Shown: one piece after another, positions 17,990 through 25,871 of the stretch
Layout of the letters: each line of letters starts with the position of its first letter
Position numbering within the stretch: position 1 is the stretch's first letter
Source: Nitrososphaerales archaeon
GTDB lineage: Archaea; Thermoproteota; Nitrososphaeria; Nitrososphaerales; Nitrososphaeraceae
Length of the DNA stretch: 41,647 nucleotides
Direction of reading: 5' to 3'
Assembly (NCBI GenBank): GCA_029237505.1
Contig: JARBAW010000048.1
Location: 1-41,647, forward strand
Made by a program: the position numbers and the translations under genes
Notes under the pieces: model-generated
The model's database searches: none
Told to the model about the DNA's origin: nothing
The model's input: the letters and a program-made list of their open reading frames with translations, nothing else

Positions 17990-18418
17990 TTGTTAACATC
18001 AATTAAATTGGAAGACGAAGAACTGAGAATCATTAACGAAAAAAGGATGAAAAAGCTACAACAGATAGTGAATGAAAAGGAGCTTTTGAAAAATATCACA
18101 GAACCAATTAATCTTGATGACTCTGATTTTACTGATACAGTAAGCAAATTTCCACTAATTTTGGTTGATTTTTGGGCTCCTTGGTGCGGGCCATGCAGGA
18201 TGATGTCTCCAATAATCGACCAAATTGGTAAAGAGTATCAGGGCAAACTGGTTGTAGGTAAAGTGAATGTTGATGAAAATCCAAATATTTCAAGACAGTT
18301 TGGAATATCGAGCATCCCAACATTGATATTATTCAAGAGAGGTCAAGCTGTCAATAATATCATTGGATCTGTTTCTAAAAGCAAGATAGATGAAATGGTA
18401 AGAATGCATATCGAGTAA
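17990..18418 (+). CDS. trxA: Thioredoxin
   Basis: A 142-residue thioredoxin with the redox motif WCGPC at residues 65-69 inside LVDFWAPWCGPCRMM. Downstream are VNVDENPNISRQFGI and the cis-Pro loop SIPTLILFKRG. The N-terminal ~38 residues before the fold are charged and helical (KLEDEELRIINEKRMKKLQQ), longer than in E. coli Trx. The start is TTG 17990; the ATG at 17982 is in another frame and stops after four codons. The gene is divergent from grpE, which would suit joint use in protein-folding stress. It is a cytosolic protein disulfide reductase. Confidence 0.92.
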   Translation: MLTSIKLEDEELRIINEKRMKKLQQIVNEKELLKNITEPINLDDSDFTDTVSKFPLILVDFWAPWCGPCRMMSPIIDQIGKEYQGKLVVGKVNVDENPNISRQFGISSIPTLILFKRGQAVNNIIGSVSKSKIDEMVRMHIE

Positions 18419-18545
18419 GATAATTCTCAAGAATTTAATTCGCTCATGTTTCAATTTTTGGTAATGTAGTCTGCACCATGAAAATATTTTGCTTTGGTAA
18501 CAATTTTCAAAACCCGAATCCTAATCCTATCAGTACTACTAAATA

Positions 18546-18815
18546 TCATATATCTATATTGAATAATTGTGGCGCATATATCGATCCGTCTCTCACTCTT
18601 TTTACTCTTGCTACCGATAGATAATGTGGCCAAATTGTAATTATTATCGATCCTTGAGGAACTCCTTCAGGAGATTCAATTATCACAATGTCATTAGGAT
18701 TCACGCCATGTTCATTCAGTACTACTTTGCTTCTGTCTACTAGTTCCGAAGACATGCCACTACTATAAAGATAAACCTTGTCAGAATAATCAATCTTAGA
18801 ATCCTTGGAATCCAT
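18546..18815 (-). CDS. Conserved-looking hypothetical protein, 89 residues
   Basis: The ORF runs from ATG 18813-18815. The product is soluble, with alternating strands and turns (SDKVYLYSSGM, GVNPNDIVIIESPEGVPQGS, IIITIWPHYLSVARVKRVRDG). There are no cysteines or membrane helices. The small beta-rich pattern is compatible with an OB- or AbrB-like barrel, but no family signature is clear enough to name. It is convergent with thioredoxin and 53 bp downstream of the zinc-ribbon microprotein on the same strand, so the two may be co-transcribed. Confidence 0.55.
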   Translation of the reverse strand: MDSKDSKIDYSDKVYLYSSGMSSELVDRSKVVLNEHGVNPNDIVIIESPEGVPQGSIIITIWPHYLSVARVKRVRDGSIYAPQLFNIDI

Positions 18816-18868
18816 TTCTATCTATAAAGTTGTCAATACGTTAAATTCTTATCTGAAAATTATTTGAG

Positions 18869-19036
18869 CTATAATTCGTCTATGTGAAATTTGGACCTGC
18901 AACCAATACATTCATAAATTTCATTTCCAACGGATCCGCTTACATTGAATCTAACAATTGTAGTGCATTTAGGACATCTACCTTCTACGGTTCTTCTACT
19001 CTTATGTGGTCTTGATGTACTTTTTCTTCTTCCCAT
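18869..19036 (-). CDS. 55-residue zinc-ribbon protein
   Basis: A short gene from ATG 19034-19036 to TAG 18869-18871. The first 20 residues are strongly basic (MGRRKSTSRPHKSRRTVEGR). A zinc ribbon follows, made of CPKC (21-24) and CIGC (43-46) separated by 18 residues of beta-hairpin, and the end is KFHIDEL. This is the layout of small archaeal nucleic-acid-binding ribbon proteins related to ribosomal or transcription-factor ribbons. It is too short for many gene finders. The basic tail suggests RNA or DNA contact; the partner is unknown. Confidence 0.72.
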   Translation of the reverse strand: MGRRKSTSRPHKSRRTVEGRCPKCTTIVRFNVSGSVGNEIYECIGCRSKFHIDEL

Positions 19037-19305
19037 GATCCAATTTGGTTAGTAATTAACTGGTTTATAAATTACATTGAATTTCGTGAAATTCTTAACA
19101 TAATTTATTCCGAAGAGTTTCCCATTCAAGGCTGTCAATCTAATTCTAGCACAAAATATTAAGTTTATTTAATCTATAATAATTGGATTTTGACCAATAC
19201 CCAATAATACGAAAGGGCTTACAAAATATGTTTCAGAATAACTTCGTATCAGAGTCAACAGCGAATAAGTTAAATGCTACAAATAAGACATTAAATTTGC
19301 TGTGA

Positions 19306-20190
19306 ATGTTATCTGACTATATCGAAGTATCAAAGCCAAGAATAGTAGTTGTACTGGTTGTTACAGCAATAACAAGCTCTTTGGCCGCGACCAGGTTTGA
19401 TTCAACACCTTTAACTTCGTGGGACATTTCGGCATTTCATCTATTGTTTCTTGGGATATGTGGCTGTCTAGCATCTATGGGATCAAGTGCTTTGAATCAT
19501 TATTTTGATCGAGACATAGACAAGATCATGTCTAGGACAGTAAAAAGACCAATCCCGGCAGGAAGATTAGAACCTAAAAACGTTCTGATTTATGGTATCA
19601 TATTGTGCGCAAGCGCTGTAATCATCTCATTCTTGACTCTGAATTTGGTGGCAATGGCAATGATTGCGCTAGGAATATTTTTCTATGTATTTATTTACAC
19701 GTTGTGGTTAAAACGCTCAAATGTGTCTAATATTGTGGTAGGGGGGTTCGCAGGAAGCGCTGCATCTATGGCAGGATGGGCCACAACCACCGGATCAATG
19801 GATATCTTGGGATTCCTGATTGGATGGTTGGTATTCTTGTGGACGCCGCCTCATTTTTGGTCATTTGCCATAAAATCAAGAGAGGAGTACGCAAGTGTAA
19901 AAGTTCCAATGTTGCCCGTTCTTATAGGTAATGAAAAAACAGCAGGATATATTTTTGCAAATACCGCAATCCTGTTACCATATTCGTTATCTTTGTATCT
20001 TCTCGGTTTGGGCGTGGTGTATTTTGTCACTGCTGCAATTTCAGGTTCTCTGATGCTAATTTACCACTACAAGTTGACAAGGGACCCCACCCCTGACTTT
20101 GCATGGAAGGCTTACAAGATAACAGCGCCCTACTTGGTTGTTATATTTATCTCACTGGCATTTGATTCTCTTTACTATTATCGATTTTAA
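19306..20190 (+). CDS. ctaB: Protohaem IX farnesyltransferase (haem O synthase), UbiA family
   Basis: A 294-residue polytopic membrane protein (about eight or nine helices). The first prenyl-diphosphate motif, NHYFDRDIDKIMSRT, has N64, D68 and D72. The haem O synthase hallmark KRPIPAGRLEP follows, then a second loop with DFLIGWLVFLWTPPHFW-like sequence (around residues 165-185) and SREEYASVKVPMLPV. It transfers a farnesyl or longer prenyl group to haem B for terminal oxidases. An in-frame 25-codon ORF ends with TGA directly before this ATG (see findings). Confidence 0.93.
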   Translation: MLSDYIEVSKPRIVVVLVVTAITSSLAATRFDSTPLTSWDISAFHLLFLGICGCLASMGSSALNHYFDRDIDKIMSRTVKRPIPAGRLEPKNVLIYGIILCASAVIISFLTLNLVAMAMIALGIFFYVFIYTLWLKRSNVSNIVVGGFAGSAASMAGWATTTGSMDILGFLIGWLVFLWTPPHFWSFAIKSREEYASVKVPMLPVLIGNEKTAGYIFANTAILLPYSLSLYLLGLGVVYFVTAAISGSLMLIYHYKLTRDPTPDFAWKAYKITAPYLVVIFISLAFDSLYYYRF

Positions 20191-20249
20191 CAATATTACA
20201 TTAGGTCAAATCATTTCGTAACAAAATAAAGGATAGAACGCATCCGATT

Positions 20250-20531
20250 CTATTTAATATTGACTGATTGTCGACTAACGTTTATTACTTCTATTTCGCC
20301 CACTGCCTCTACCTTTCTAATTGATTCTTCCAACAACTCCATTTGACCTTCTGAGTCATCTAGAGTAAAATCTGCCAAAACAGAATACAGTCCAAAAGCA
20401 ATTGGTTCTTTCTTATGAGCCAATAATTTGAACGGTTCTGGAAGCGTTTCTTTCAAAGTTTTTGGGATCGAATCTATATCTGAATCAGATTCTGAAGGAA
20501 GTATCTTGATTCTCGCGACTAATTTACTCAT
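20250..20531 (-). CDS. ef1b: Translation elongation factor aEF-1 beta
   Basis: A 93-residue archaeal EF-1B exchange factor. The start is MSKLVARIKILPSESDSDID, the centre is PIAFGLYSVLADFTLDDSEG, and the end is IRKVEAVGEIEVINVSRQ. These match the ferredoxin-like guanine-nucleotide exchange domain that reloads EF-1 alpha with GTP. The length is standard for the archaeal form. It starts 2 bp after the stop of the upstream zinc-ribbon gene, an arrangement common in archaea that implies coupled translation. Confidence 0.94.
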   Translation of the reverse strand: MSKLVARIKILPSESDSDIDSIPKTLKETLPEPFKLLAHKKEPIAFGLYSVLADFTLDDSEGQMELLEESIRKVEAVGEIEVINVSRQSVNIK

Positions 20532-20533
20532 TA

Positions 20534-20713
20534 TTATGGACCTTCAAACCCACATCCAATACATTTGTATGATCTTGCAAACTGTCTGCAACTTTGACAT
20601 CTCCAAATTAAGACATATCCACAATTAGGGCAGTAATATTTCACACATTCATCGTTTGCGATTATGGGTCTGCTACAAGAAGTACAAATTGGTAATTGTA
20701 ATGATTTTGACAC
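20534..20713 (-). CDS. Small double zinc-ribbon protein upstream of aEF-1 beta
   Basis: About 59 residues with four C-x2-C pairs: CTSC, CPNC, CQSC and CIGC (the last as CIGCGFEG at the C-terminus). This is the HVO_2753/DUF1610-like family of tiny archaeal double zinc ribbons encoded next to aEF-1 beta. I prefer GTG 20713 as the start because a TATA box is centred about 30 bp before it; a longer reading from TTG 20725 adds four residues. The role is probably in translation, by gene linkage. Confidence 0.82.
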   Translation of the reverse strand: MSKSLQLPICTSCSRPIIANDECVKYYCPNCGYVLIWRCQSCRQFARSYKCIGCGFEGP

Positions 20714-20737
20714 AGAGAAGCACAAACATTAATCCGA

Positions 20738-20748
20738 ATTTATATCTT
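20738..20748 (-). promoter_or_regulatory. TATA box of the zinc-ribbon/aEF-1 beta pair
   Basis: On the minus strand AGATATAAATT is centred about 30 bp before GTG 20713. It supports the shorter zinc-ribbon start and a leaderless bicistronic message. Confidence 0.5.
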
Positions 20749-20819
20749 GCTTGAATGATTGAACATGATGTCTCATGTTGACTCTTAAAGTCTAAAGAAA
20801 AAGTTAGAAATAGATATTT

Positions 20820-21986
20820 CTAAATATCCTTATTGGTACTGAAAACCCGTCGAAATTCATTACCAATCAAAATTTTCGTCAAGTTAGTAGCTATTTTTGA
20901 TTTAAGAAAAAGATCCAGGGCACTTGAATGAAAATCAAAATCTGAAAAATTGGAAACTTGACTTATTGCCATTTTTGAGATTGACGAGAATATTGAGTCA
21001 ATGGATTTGTTATCTAATCTTTCCAATACCTTCCTTGCTAGCAACATGGAGTTGAATTCCTTCCAAAACATGGATTTCCAAGTCCTTTCATATTCATACA
21101 GGCATCCATCATCCTGATTTGCTATTGCCTTTGCGATTGCTTTACCTGCCAAGATACCTGCCATTCCACAACTGAAGATACCACCAGCTGTAGTTGGTTT
21201 GGTCTGTCCTGCAGCGTCGCCAACCACAAGAACTCTTTCTTTTATGAAAGGTGGTCTTGGACCTCCAATCCAAATTGGAGCATAGATTTTCCTGATGACA
21301 GAAAATTTCTCTCCCCTGGATCTTATGAAATCAGTTAGTGCGACTAGTGTGTTAATGCCTTTTCCAGCTACTCCTATCTTTCCTTTTCCTTCGCCACTGG
21401 GAATTATCCAGACAAAAAAGCCGGGGTATTTTTCAGCATCAAATAATATTTCTACAGTCTTACTGTCAATCCAATCTGCATATATTTCGAATTGTGCAGA
21501 AGCTAAAATCCCGCTATTTGTAGCGTCCTTCAGAGAACTTAGCCCTTTTGCATCAACAAAGTACTTGCATTGAATTTCTCCGTCCGACGTCTTTGCAATA
21601 AAGGCGGATTGATTTTTGGTGATACCCTTAAATGAACATCTCGTACGTATTTCAGCACCTGCCCTTTGGGCCTGCTTTGCAATTTGTTTGTCCAGTCCCC
21701 GGCGATCTACTACTATAACATTTTGTTTTTCGGCAGGTAATTCAAAACTAGATGATCTCGAACTAATCTTAGCCAAAGACACGGCATTTTGAAAGTTGTT
21801 CGAGTCAACAATGAGACCTAATTTTTGTAAACCGCCGACACTAACCATACCACCACAATGTTCAGGAGTTCCAATTTCATGATCTTCTTCGATAACTATT
21901 GTAGAAGGTCCGGTTGAAGAGCACTCTCTTGCGGCCGCGAGTCCTGCCACACTTCCACCAGCAATCAGCACATCACAGTATTCCAT
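20820..21986 (-). CDS. Geranylgeranyl reductase family FAD-dependent oxidoreductase
   Basis: A 388-residue flavoprotein. The N-terminal dinucleotide fold is DVLIAGGSVAGLAAARE, then PEHCGGMVSVGGL, the substrate-loop region typical of the family. The second FAD motif is VLVVGDAAGQTKPTTAGGI followed by a long helix. This family saturates geranylgeranyl chains of archaeal membrane lipids or prenyl quinones. Archaea often have several paralogues, so the exact substrate cannot be read from sequence. It is divergent from pth2. Confidence 0.85.
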   Translation of the reverse strand: MEYCDVLIAGGSVAGLAAARECSSTGPSTIVIEEDHEIGTPEHCGGMVSVGGLQKLGLIVDSNNFQNAVSLAKISSRSSSFELPAEKQNVIVVDRRGLDKQIAKQAQRAGAEIRTRCSFKGITKNQSAFIAKTSDGEIQCKYFVDAKGLSSLKDATNSGILASAQFEIYADWIDSKTVEILFDAEKYPGFFVWIIPSGEGKGKIGVAGKGINTLVALTDFIRSRGEKFSVIRKIYAPIWIGGPRPPFIKERVLVVGDAAGQTKPTTAGGIFSCGMAGILAGKAIAKAIANQDDGCLYEYERTWKSMFWKEFNSMLLARKVLERLDNKSIDSIFSSISKMAISQVSNFSDFDFHSSALDLFLKSKIATNLTKILIGNEFRRVFSTNKDI

Positions 21987-22033
21987 ACGCTATAAAGAAA
22001 CAATTATTTCATCATTTTATTAACTAACCTGCA

Positions 22034-22387
22034 GTGGAATTTAAGCAAGTAATAGTTGTTAGAAAAGACCTAAGAATGGGAACTGGTAAAATAGCAGCTC
22101 AGGTTGGTCATGCGGCTGTCTTGGGAGTCGAAGAATCAAGAAAATCAAATAAATTGTGGCTGAAAAGTTGGTTCAGTGAAGGACAACCAAAGATAGTTGT
22201 TAAAGTAAACAGTCTTGACGAATTAATACAAGTACAGACGGACGCCGAAGTTCTAAGAATTCCTGTGGTAGTTGTGCAGGACAGAGGGTTAACCCAGATT
22301 CCAAGTGGTACGGTTACATGTGTTTGTATTGGTCCTGCTCCTTCATATATTATTGATAAAGTGACGTCTGAACTTAAATTACTCTAA
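22034..22387 (+). CDS. pth2: Peptidyl-tRNA hydrolase, Pth2 type
   Basis: A 117-residue archaeal/eukaryotic-type peptidyl-tRNA hydrolase. The core KQVIVVRKDLRMGTGKIAAQ (4-23) leads to VGHAAVLG, with the conserved Lys and His of the active site. Later segments are PVVVVQDRGLTQIPSGT and CIGPAP. It frees tRNA from stalled peptidyl-tRNA. The start is GTG 22034; no in-frame ATG lies upstream of the conserved core. Confidence 0.95.
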   Translation: MEFKQVIVVRKDLRMGTGKIAAQVGHAAVLGVEESRKSNKLWLKSWFSEGQPKIVVKVNSLDELIQVQTDAEVLRIPVVVVQDRGLTQIPSGTVTCVCIGPAPSYIIDKVTSELKLL

Positions 22388-22462
22388 TTATCTGGCAACA
22401 ATTTTGAATTATTTTGTGCAGTGTTTTTATATCTTGTGTAATTTGACCTTCGTTCCAAACAT

Positions 22463-22472
22463 GTATATATAC
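22463..22472 (+). promoter_or_regulatory. TATA box of tbp
   Basis: GTATATATAC is centred about 30 bp before the tbp ATG at 22497. It is a perfect palindrome and a strong TBP site, so autoregulation by TBP is conceivable (inference). Confidence 0.5.
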
Positions 22473-22496
22473 TTCCATTTATAAAGCCAACCTAGT

Positions 22497-23060
22497 ATGC
22501 CAGAAACTAAGCCCATTGTTAGCATTGAAAATGTTGTTGCTTCTGCGACTGTCAATCAAACTGTAAACCTTAATTTAATCACTCAAATATTCCCAGATGT
22601 CGAATACCACCCAGATCAATTTCCGGGGCTTGTATTTAGACTGAAATCACCTAAAACTGCAACCCTCATTTTCAGTTCGGGGAAAATGGTATGCACCGGC
22701 GCAAAATCCGAAGAACAGGCCATAAAGGCTGTAAAGAATGTAGTCCAAAAGCTCAGAAAAGGAAGCATTCCAATAGAAAATGAACCACAAATAGAGATTC
22801 AGAATATCGTCGCATCTGCAAGTTTAGGTGGTAAAATACATCTGGAGTTGGCAGCAAGGGTATTGCCTCGAAGCATGTACGAGCCTGAGCAATTTCCAGG
22901 TCTAATACATAGAATGCTGGATCCTAAAACCGTCATCCTTCTATTTGCTAGCGGAAAATTGGTATGTACTGGCGCCAAGAAAGAGTCAGAAGTATATAGA
23001 GCAGTTCACAATCTACATGATCTTCTCGAAGAGAAGAATTTAATGATCTATGAAGGTTAA
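22497..23060 (+). CDS. tbp: TATA-box-binding protein
   Basis: A 187-residue TBP made of two direct repeats of the saddle fold. Each has a matching core: FPGLVFRLKSPKTATLIFSS then GKMVCTGAKS in the first half, and FPGLIHRMLDPKTVILLFAS then GKLVCTGAKK in the second. The start IVSIENVVASATVNQTVNL is typical. It recruits TFB and RNA polymerase to TATA boxes. Only a six-residue N-terminal leader precedes the fold, as in other archaea. tfb is also in this window, 11 kb away. Confidence 0.97.
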   Translation: MPETKPIVSIENVVASATVNQTVNLNLITQIFPDVEYHPDQFPGLVFRLKSPKTATLIFSSGKMVCTGAKSEEQAIKAVKNVVQKLRKGSIPIENEPQIEIQNIVASASLGGKIHLELAARVLPRSMYEPEQFPGLIHRMLDPKTVILLFASGKLVCTGAKKESEVYRAVHNLHDLLEEKNLMIYEG

Positions 23061-23101
23061 AGTCCATTTGACCTTGAGTATATTCAATATTCGATTCAAA
23101 A

Positions 23102-24223
23102 ATGCCTGAACTTTGGCTAAATTATGGCACCACTGACATAATAGTAGACCTAAAAGTAGAGAATCTTTCACTTGTTGAAAATCCAAAATTCGACATACTC
23201 AACACCGAAATTCTCAAACAAGAAATTGAGTCTATTCAAATCGAAGACGGTACTAGGATTATACCCCTGGACGCTTCAATTTCTACTGTTCAACTTGTTT
23301 CTGATCTAATTGCTATTGCAGAAGGTAAAGGAATTAATCTATCCATTGGATCAATTCCAAAAATAAAAAAACAATTATCACACAAATTGCAAAATCAAAA
23401 CATCATCAGTTTTGAGAATAATGTTGAACATTTACAAGATCTCATCAACGACAAAAGCACTATATTTGTTTCAAAAGCGAGCATCGATCCTTTTTTTGGT
23501 TATGGTGGAACTCCCATCACTCTCTTGCGGGAATTTGAACAGGACAGAATGAATGAGGCGTTTCAATCGAGAACAGATGACTTACCTCATCCAGCAATAA
23601 TTGGGCCACCGACTGAAGTAGCAACCAAATTGTGTGAGGGTGTAAATGCAAAGTCTATTGAAATTATTTCAAGTAATAGTGGAATCACCAATATCTTTTA
23701 TGATGAAATACTTCAGTCATTCCAAAATGCAATCAAAAAACTTGAGAGCCTGGCGATAGAGGATAATCCAGAAGTAAAATCACTCATCGTGGGAACGAAT
23801 ATTGATACAAATTCAAGTTCAACCTTGTCTAGTTCTTTGAGTTTATTATGGAATTCAGTCAATATTCTCAAAAGAAATGCCATTGTTGTTATAGTTTCAG
23901 AAAATAACAAGGGATTTGGAGCAAAGGCAATAGAGAAATTTGCATATGGGCAAATAAAATTAGAAGACTATAAGAATTCAACATATCTCGAAGGATTAGA
24001 ACATGTAATGTTCATGAATGAATTAAGAGAAAAATTTGATGTGGCAATTCTTTCTTCGTTACCAAAATATTATCTAAAGGAGACATTTGGATTAAAGGTA
24101 TTTTCTAACGTCCAGGAAGCAGCAGAAAAAATATTACAGACGAATGGAAAAAGTCATAGGATTTCAATTATTCAGGATCCAAATACTGCAATATTTAAAA
24201 CGCACGACAAAACTAGAAATTAA
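23102..24223 (+). CDS. LarA-like (DUF2088) protein lacking the lactate-racemase catalytic residues
   Basis: A 373-residue protein whose layout matches LarA, the nickel-pincer lactate racemase. The start is WLNYGTTDIIVDL, followed by EDGTRIIP (cf. D-x-TRPxP). A GSI then stands where LarA has GTH, and SIDPFFGYGGTPITLL aligns with SIEPHxxAGFSGGxKAILPG. C-terminal segments are KFDVAILSSLPKYYLKETFG, then a helical VQEAAEKIL and ISIIQDPNTAIF. Both catalytic His positions and the pincer-bearing Lys appear replaced, so a racemase role is unlikely. It begins 41 bp after tbp on the same strand. Family call by motif alignment from memory; function unknown. Confidence 0.62.
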   Translation: MPELWLNYGTTDIIVDLKVENLSLVENPKFDILNTEILKQEIESIQIEDGTRIIPLDASISTVQLVSDLIAIAEGKGINLSIGSIPKIKKQLSHKLQNQNIISFENNVEHLQDLINDKSTIFVSKASIDPFFGYGGTPITLLREFEQDRMNEAFQSRTDDLPHPAIIGPPTEVATKLCEGVNAKSIEIISSNSGITNIFYDEILQSFQNAIKKLESLAIEDNPEVKSLIVGTNIDTNSSSTLSSSLSLLWNSVNILKRNAIVVIVSENNKGFGAKAIEKFAYGQIKLEDYKNSTYLEGLEHVMFMNELREKFDVAILSSLPKYYLKETFGLKVFSNVQEAAEKILQTNGKSHRISIIQDPNTAIFKTHDKTRN

Positions 24224-24782
24224 TACAAATTATGTTTCATGGAAACCCAACGTTAAAATAATTAAAAATCATCTATTTGATAATTTGCAAAGCTGCTTAC
24301 GAAAAAATGGAGAATATATATTCTACCGATGTGGCACCGAAAATCTACATTCGGTGATAGAGATCAATCTAAACTCATTACCCGAACATTATACTGAGTA
24401 TTTTTTTGAATCAATTCTTAAAGAATTACCAGAATCATTCATTGTAGCAGAATATGATGGAAAAATCATTGGTTACGTAATGTGCAAGATTGAATTCGGA
24501 TTTTCAAATTTCAGGAAATTAGGTTTTGTAAAAAAAGGACATGTGGTTTCAATCGCGATTTTAGAAGGACATCGAGGAAAAAAGGTTGGCACTATTCTAA
24601 TGGAAGAAGCAATAAATGGACTAGTGTCGAGGAGAACTGAAGAAGTATATCTGGAGGTAAGAGTCAGCAATTCTGCGGCGATAAAAATGTATGAGAAACT
24701 AAATTTCAAGATGAGGTCCAGATTGAAAACTTACTACAGAGATGGTGAGGATGCCTTCTTAATGGCACTCGAATTATCTTGA
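24144..24782 (+). CDS. GNAT-family N-acetyltransferase (RimI/Ard1-like)
   Basis: The acetyltransferase core runs from YIFYRCGTENLHSVIEINLN through FIVAEYDGKIIGYVMCKI and the acetyl-CoA motif VVSIAILEGHRGKKVGTILM. It ends with VSNSAAIKMYEKLNFKM and DAFLMALEL, the pattern of archaeal N-terminal (Ala/Ser) acetyltransferases. The start is uncertain. The ATG at 24144 overlaps the LarA-like gene by 80 bp and adds about 55 residues before the fold; a TTG near 24287 would give a conventional RimI length. It is probably co-transcribed with the upstream gene. Confidence 0.82.
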   Translation: MEKVIGFQLFRIQILQYLKRTTKLEINTNYVSWKPNVKIIKNHLFDNLQSCLRKNGEYIFYRCGTENLHSVIEINLNSLPEHYTEYFFESILKELPESFIVAEYDGKIIGYVMCKIEFGFSNFRKLGFVKKGHVVSIAILEGHRGKKVGTILMEEAINGLVSRRTEEVYLEVRVSNSAAIKMYEKLNFKMRSRLKTYYRDGEDAFLMALELS

Positions 24783-24810
24783 GTTGAATAATTGTGGTGC
24801 AATCAACATA

Positions 24811-25008
24811 ATGAAACAGAACAAAATAATCGGGTTAATTTTGCTCATAGCACCGTCGCTATTTTTCATTTTCTTTTCATACATGTTGATATTTACGCAT
24901 TGGGATACTATCTTGATAAAAACTACTTTAATTGTTATTGTCGGGATCCTAATGACAGTTTTGGTCTGGATGGGATACACAATGTCTTCGGCTCCTCCAG
25001 ATAAATAA
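24811..25008 (+). CDS. 65-residue two-TM membrane protein
   Basis: From ATG 24811 the product is MKQNKIIGLILLIAPSLFFI, then a first helix to about residue 27. A short loop (THWDTILIKT) and a second helix (about 38-57) end in MSSAPPDK. The positive N-terminus suggests both ends are cytoplasmic. An in-frame TTG at 24784 would add nine residues. It follows the acetyltransferase by 28 bp and converges on the Trm5-like gene. No family is recognised. Confidence 0.6.
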   Translation: MKQNKIIGLILLIAPSLFFIFFSYMLIFTHWDTILIKTTLIVIVGILMTVLVWMGYTMSSAPPDK

Positions 25009-25015
25009 ATCAAAA

Positions 25016-25858
25016 TCAAGTTACATATACATCAGATACGATTTGATAAAAACGAGGTCCAACCTCTCTTACGACTCTAACATTTCTAATGCTGTGAGTA
25101 AACCTTCCAAATGCTTCTAAAGTATCGTTACGGCCGCGCTGTAATGCATCCTTCTTATTGTCAGCTCCAACATGACAAAAATAATGTACCATGCCCATGC
25201 CATTTGCAAGCGAACTTACAGCTGCGTCTACAAAATCTCTTGCCCTTTCCGGTAAGGGCATCAGCACCCGATTTGCAACTCCCTTCAGGTTTTTCTCTAT
25301 CTCATACTTGGCATCACCGTGAATAGGAATCACCTTCCCACTCAATTTATTTATGTCAATATTCTGCTTACACATGTCGATGGCCATCGGATTTGAATCA
25401 ATAGAATAAATTTTTGCCGACCTATTATGACGTGATATTATTATAGAAAACGTTCCTACACCTCCGAACATATTCACAATCACTTCATTTGGGGCTGTCA
25501 ATCTAGCAATTCTCAACCGTTCGGTTGATAGTCTTGGTGAAAAGTATGTATTAATTACATCTACTTTAAAAGTGCATCCATGTTCCTTATAGATTGTAAT
25601 TGGGCTTTTTTCTCCAGATATTAATTCCAATTTCCGCAGTCTGTAATCACCTTCAATGGCTGATACTTGACAAAATACTGATTTCACTGGTCTGATCTTT
25701 TCAAGTAATGCATCTGCTATCAATTTTCTTTTGGAAGTTAATGTTTCTGGAATCTTGATTATCGCAATAGTACCGATAATATCAAATGAAGATGACAGTT
25801 TTTCAAGCTCTGTACTATCAAGTCTCTCCTGCAATACTTCTTTTAGCATCTTTGTCAT
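25016..25858 (-). CDS. Trm5/Taw2-family tRNA (guanine-37) methyltransferase
   Basis: A 280-residue class I methyltransferase of the Trm5/TYW2 family. The middle carries VINTYFSPRLSTERLRIA, followed by the SAM motif EVIVNMFGGVGTFSI and the acidic IYSIDSNPMAIDMC. The catalytic-loop region reads RVLMPLPERARDF, where Trm5 has NLP and here MPLP. The family methylates G37 of tRNA (m1G37) or builds wyosine derivatives; Trm5 and Taw variants are hard to separate by eye. It starts 13 bp after the ABCE1 stop and is likely co-transcribed with it. Confidence 0.85.
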   Translation of the reverse strand: MTKMLKEVLQERLDSTELEKLSSSFDIIGTIAIIKIPETLTSKRKLIADALLEKIRPVKSVFCQVSAIEGDYRLRKLELISGEKSPITIYKEHGCTFKVDVINTYFSPRLSTERLRIARLTAPNEVIVNMFGGVGTFSIIISRHNRSAKIYSIDSNPMAIDMCKQNIDINKLSGKVIPIHGDAKYEIEKNLKGVANRVLMPLPERARDFVDAAVSSLANGMGMVHYFCHVGADNKKDALQRGRNDTLEAFGRFTHSIRNVRVVREVGPRFYQIVSDVYVT

Positions 25859-25871
25859 ATTTTGATTAATT

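Noticed and set aside
24774-25019. Minus-strand open frame opposite the 65-residue membrane protein
   Set aside because: The plus-strand reading gives a cleaner two-helix protein with positive-inside topology and normal operon spacing.
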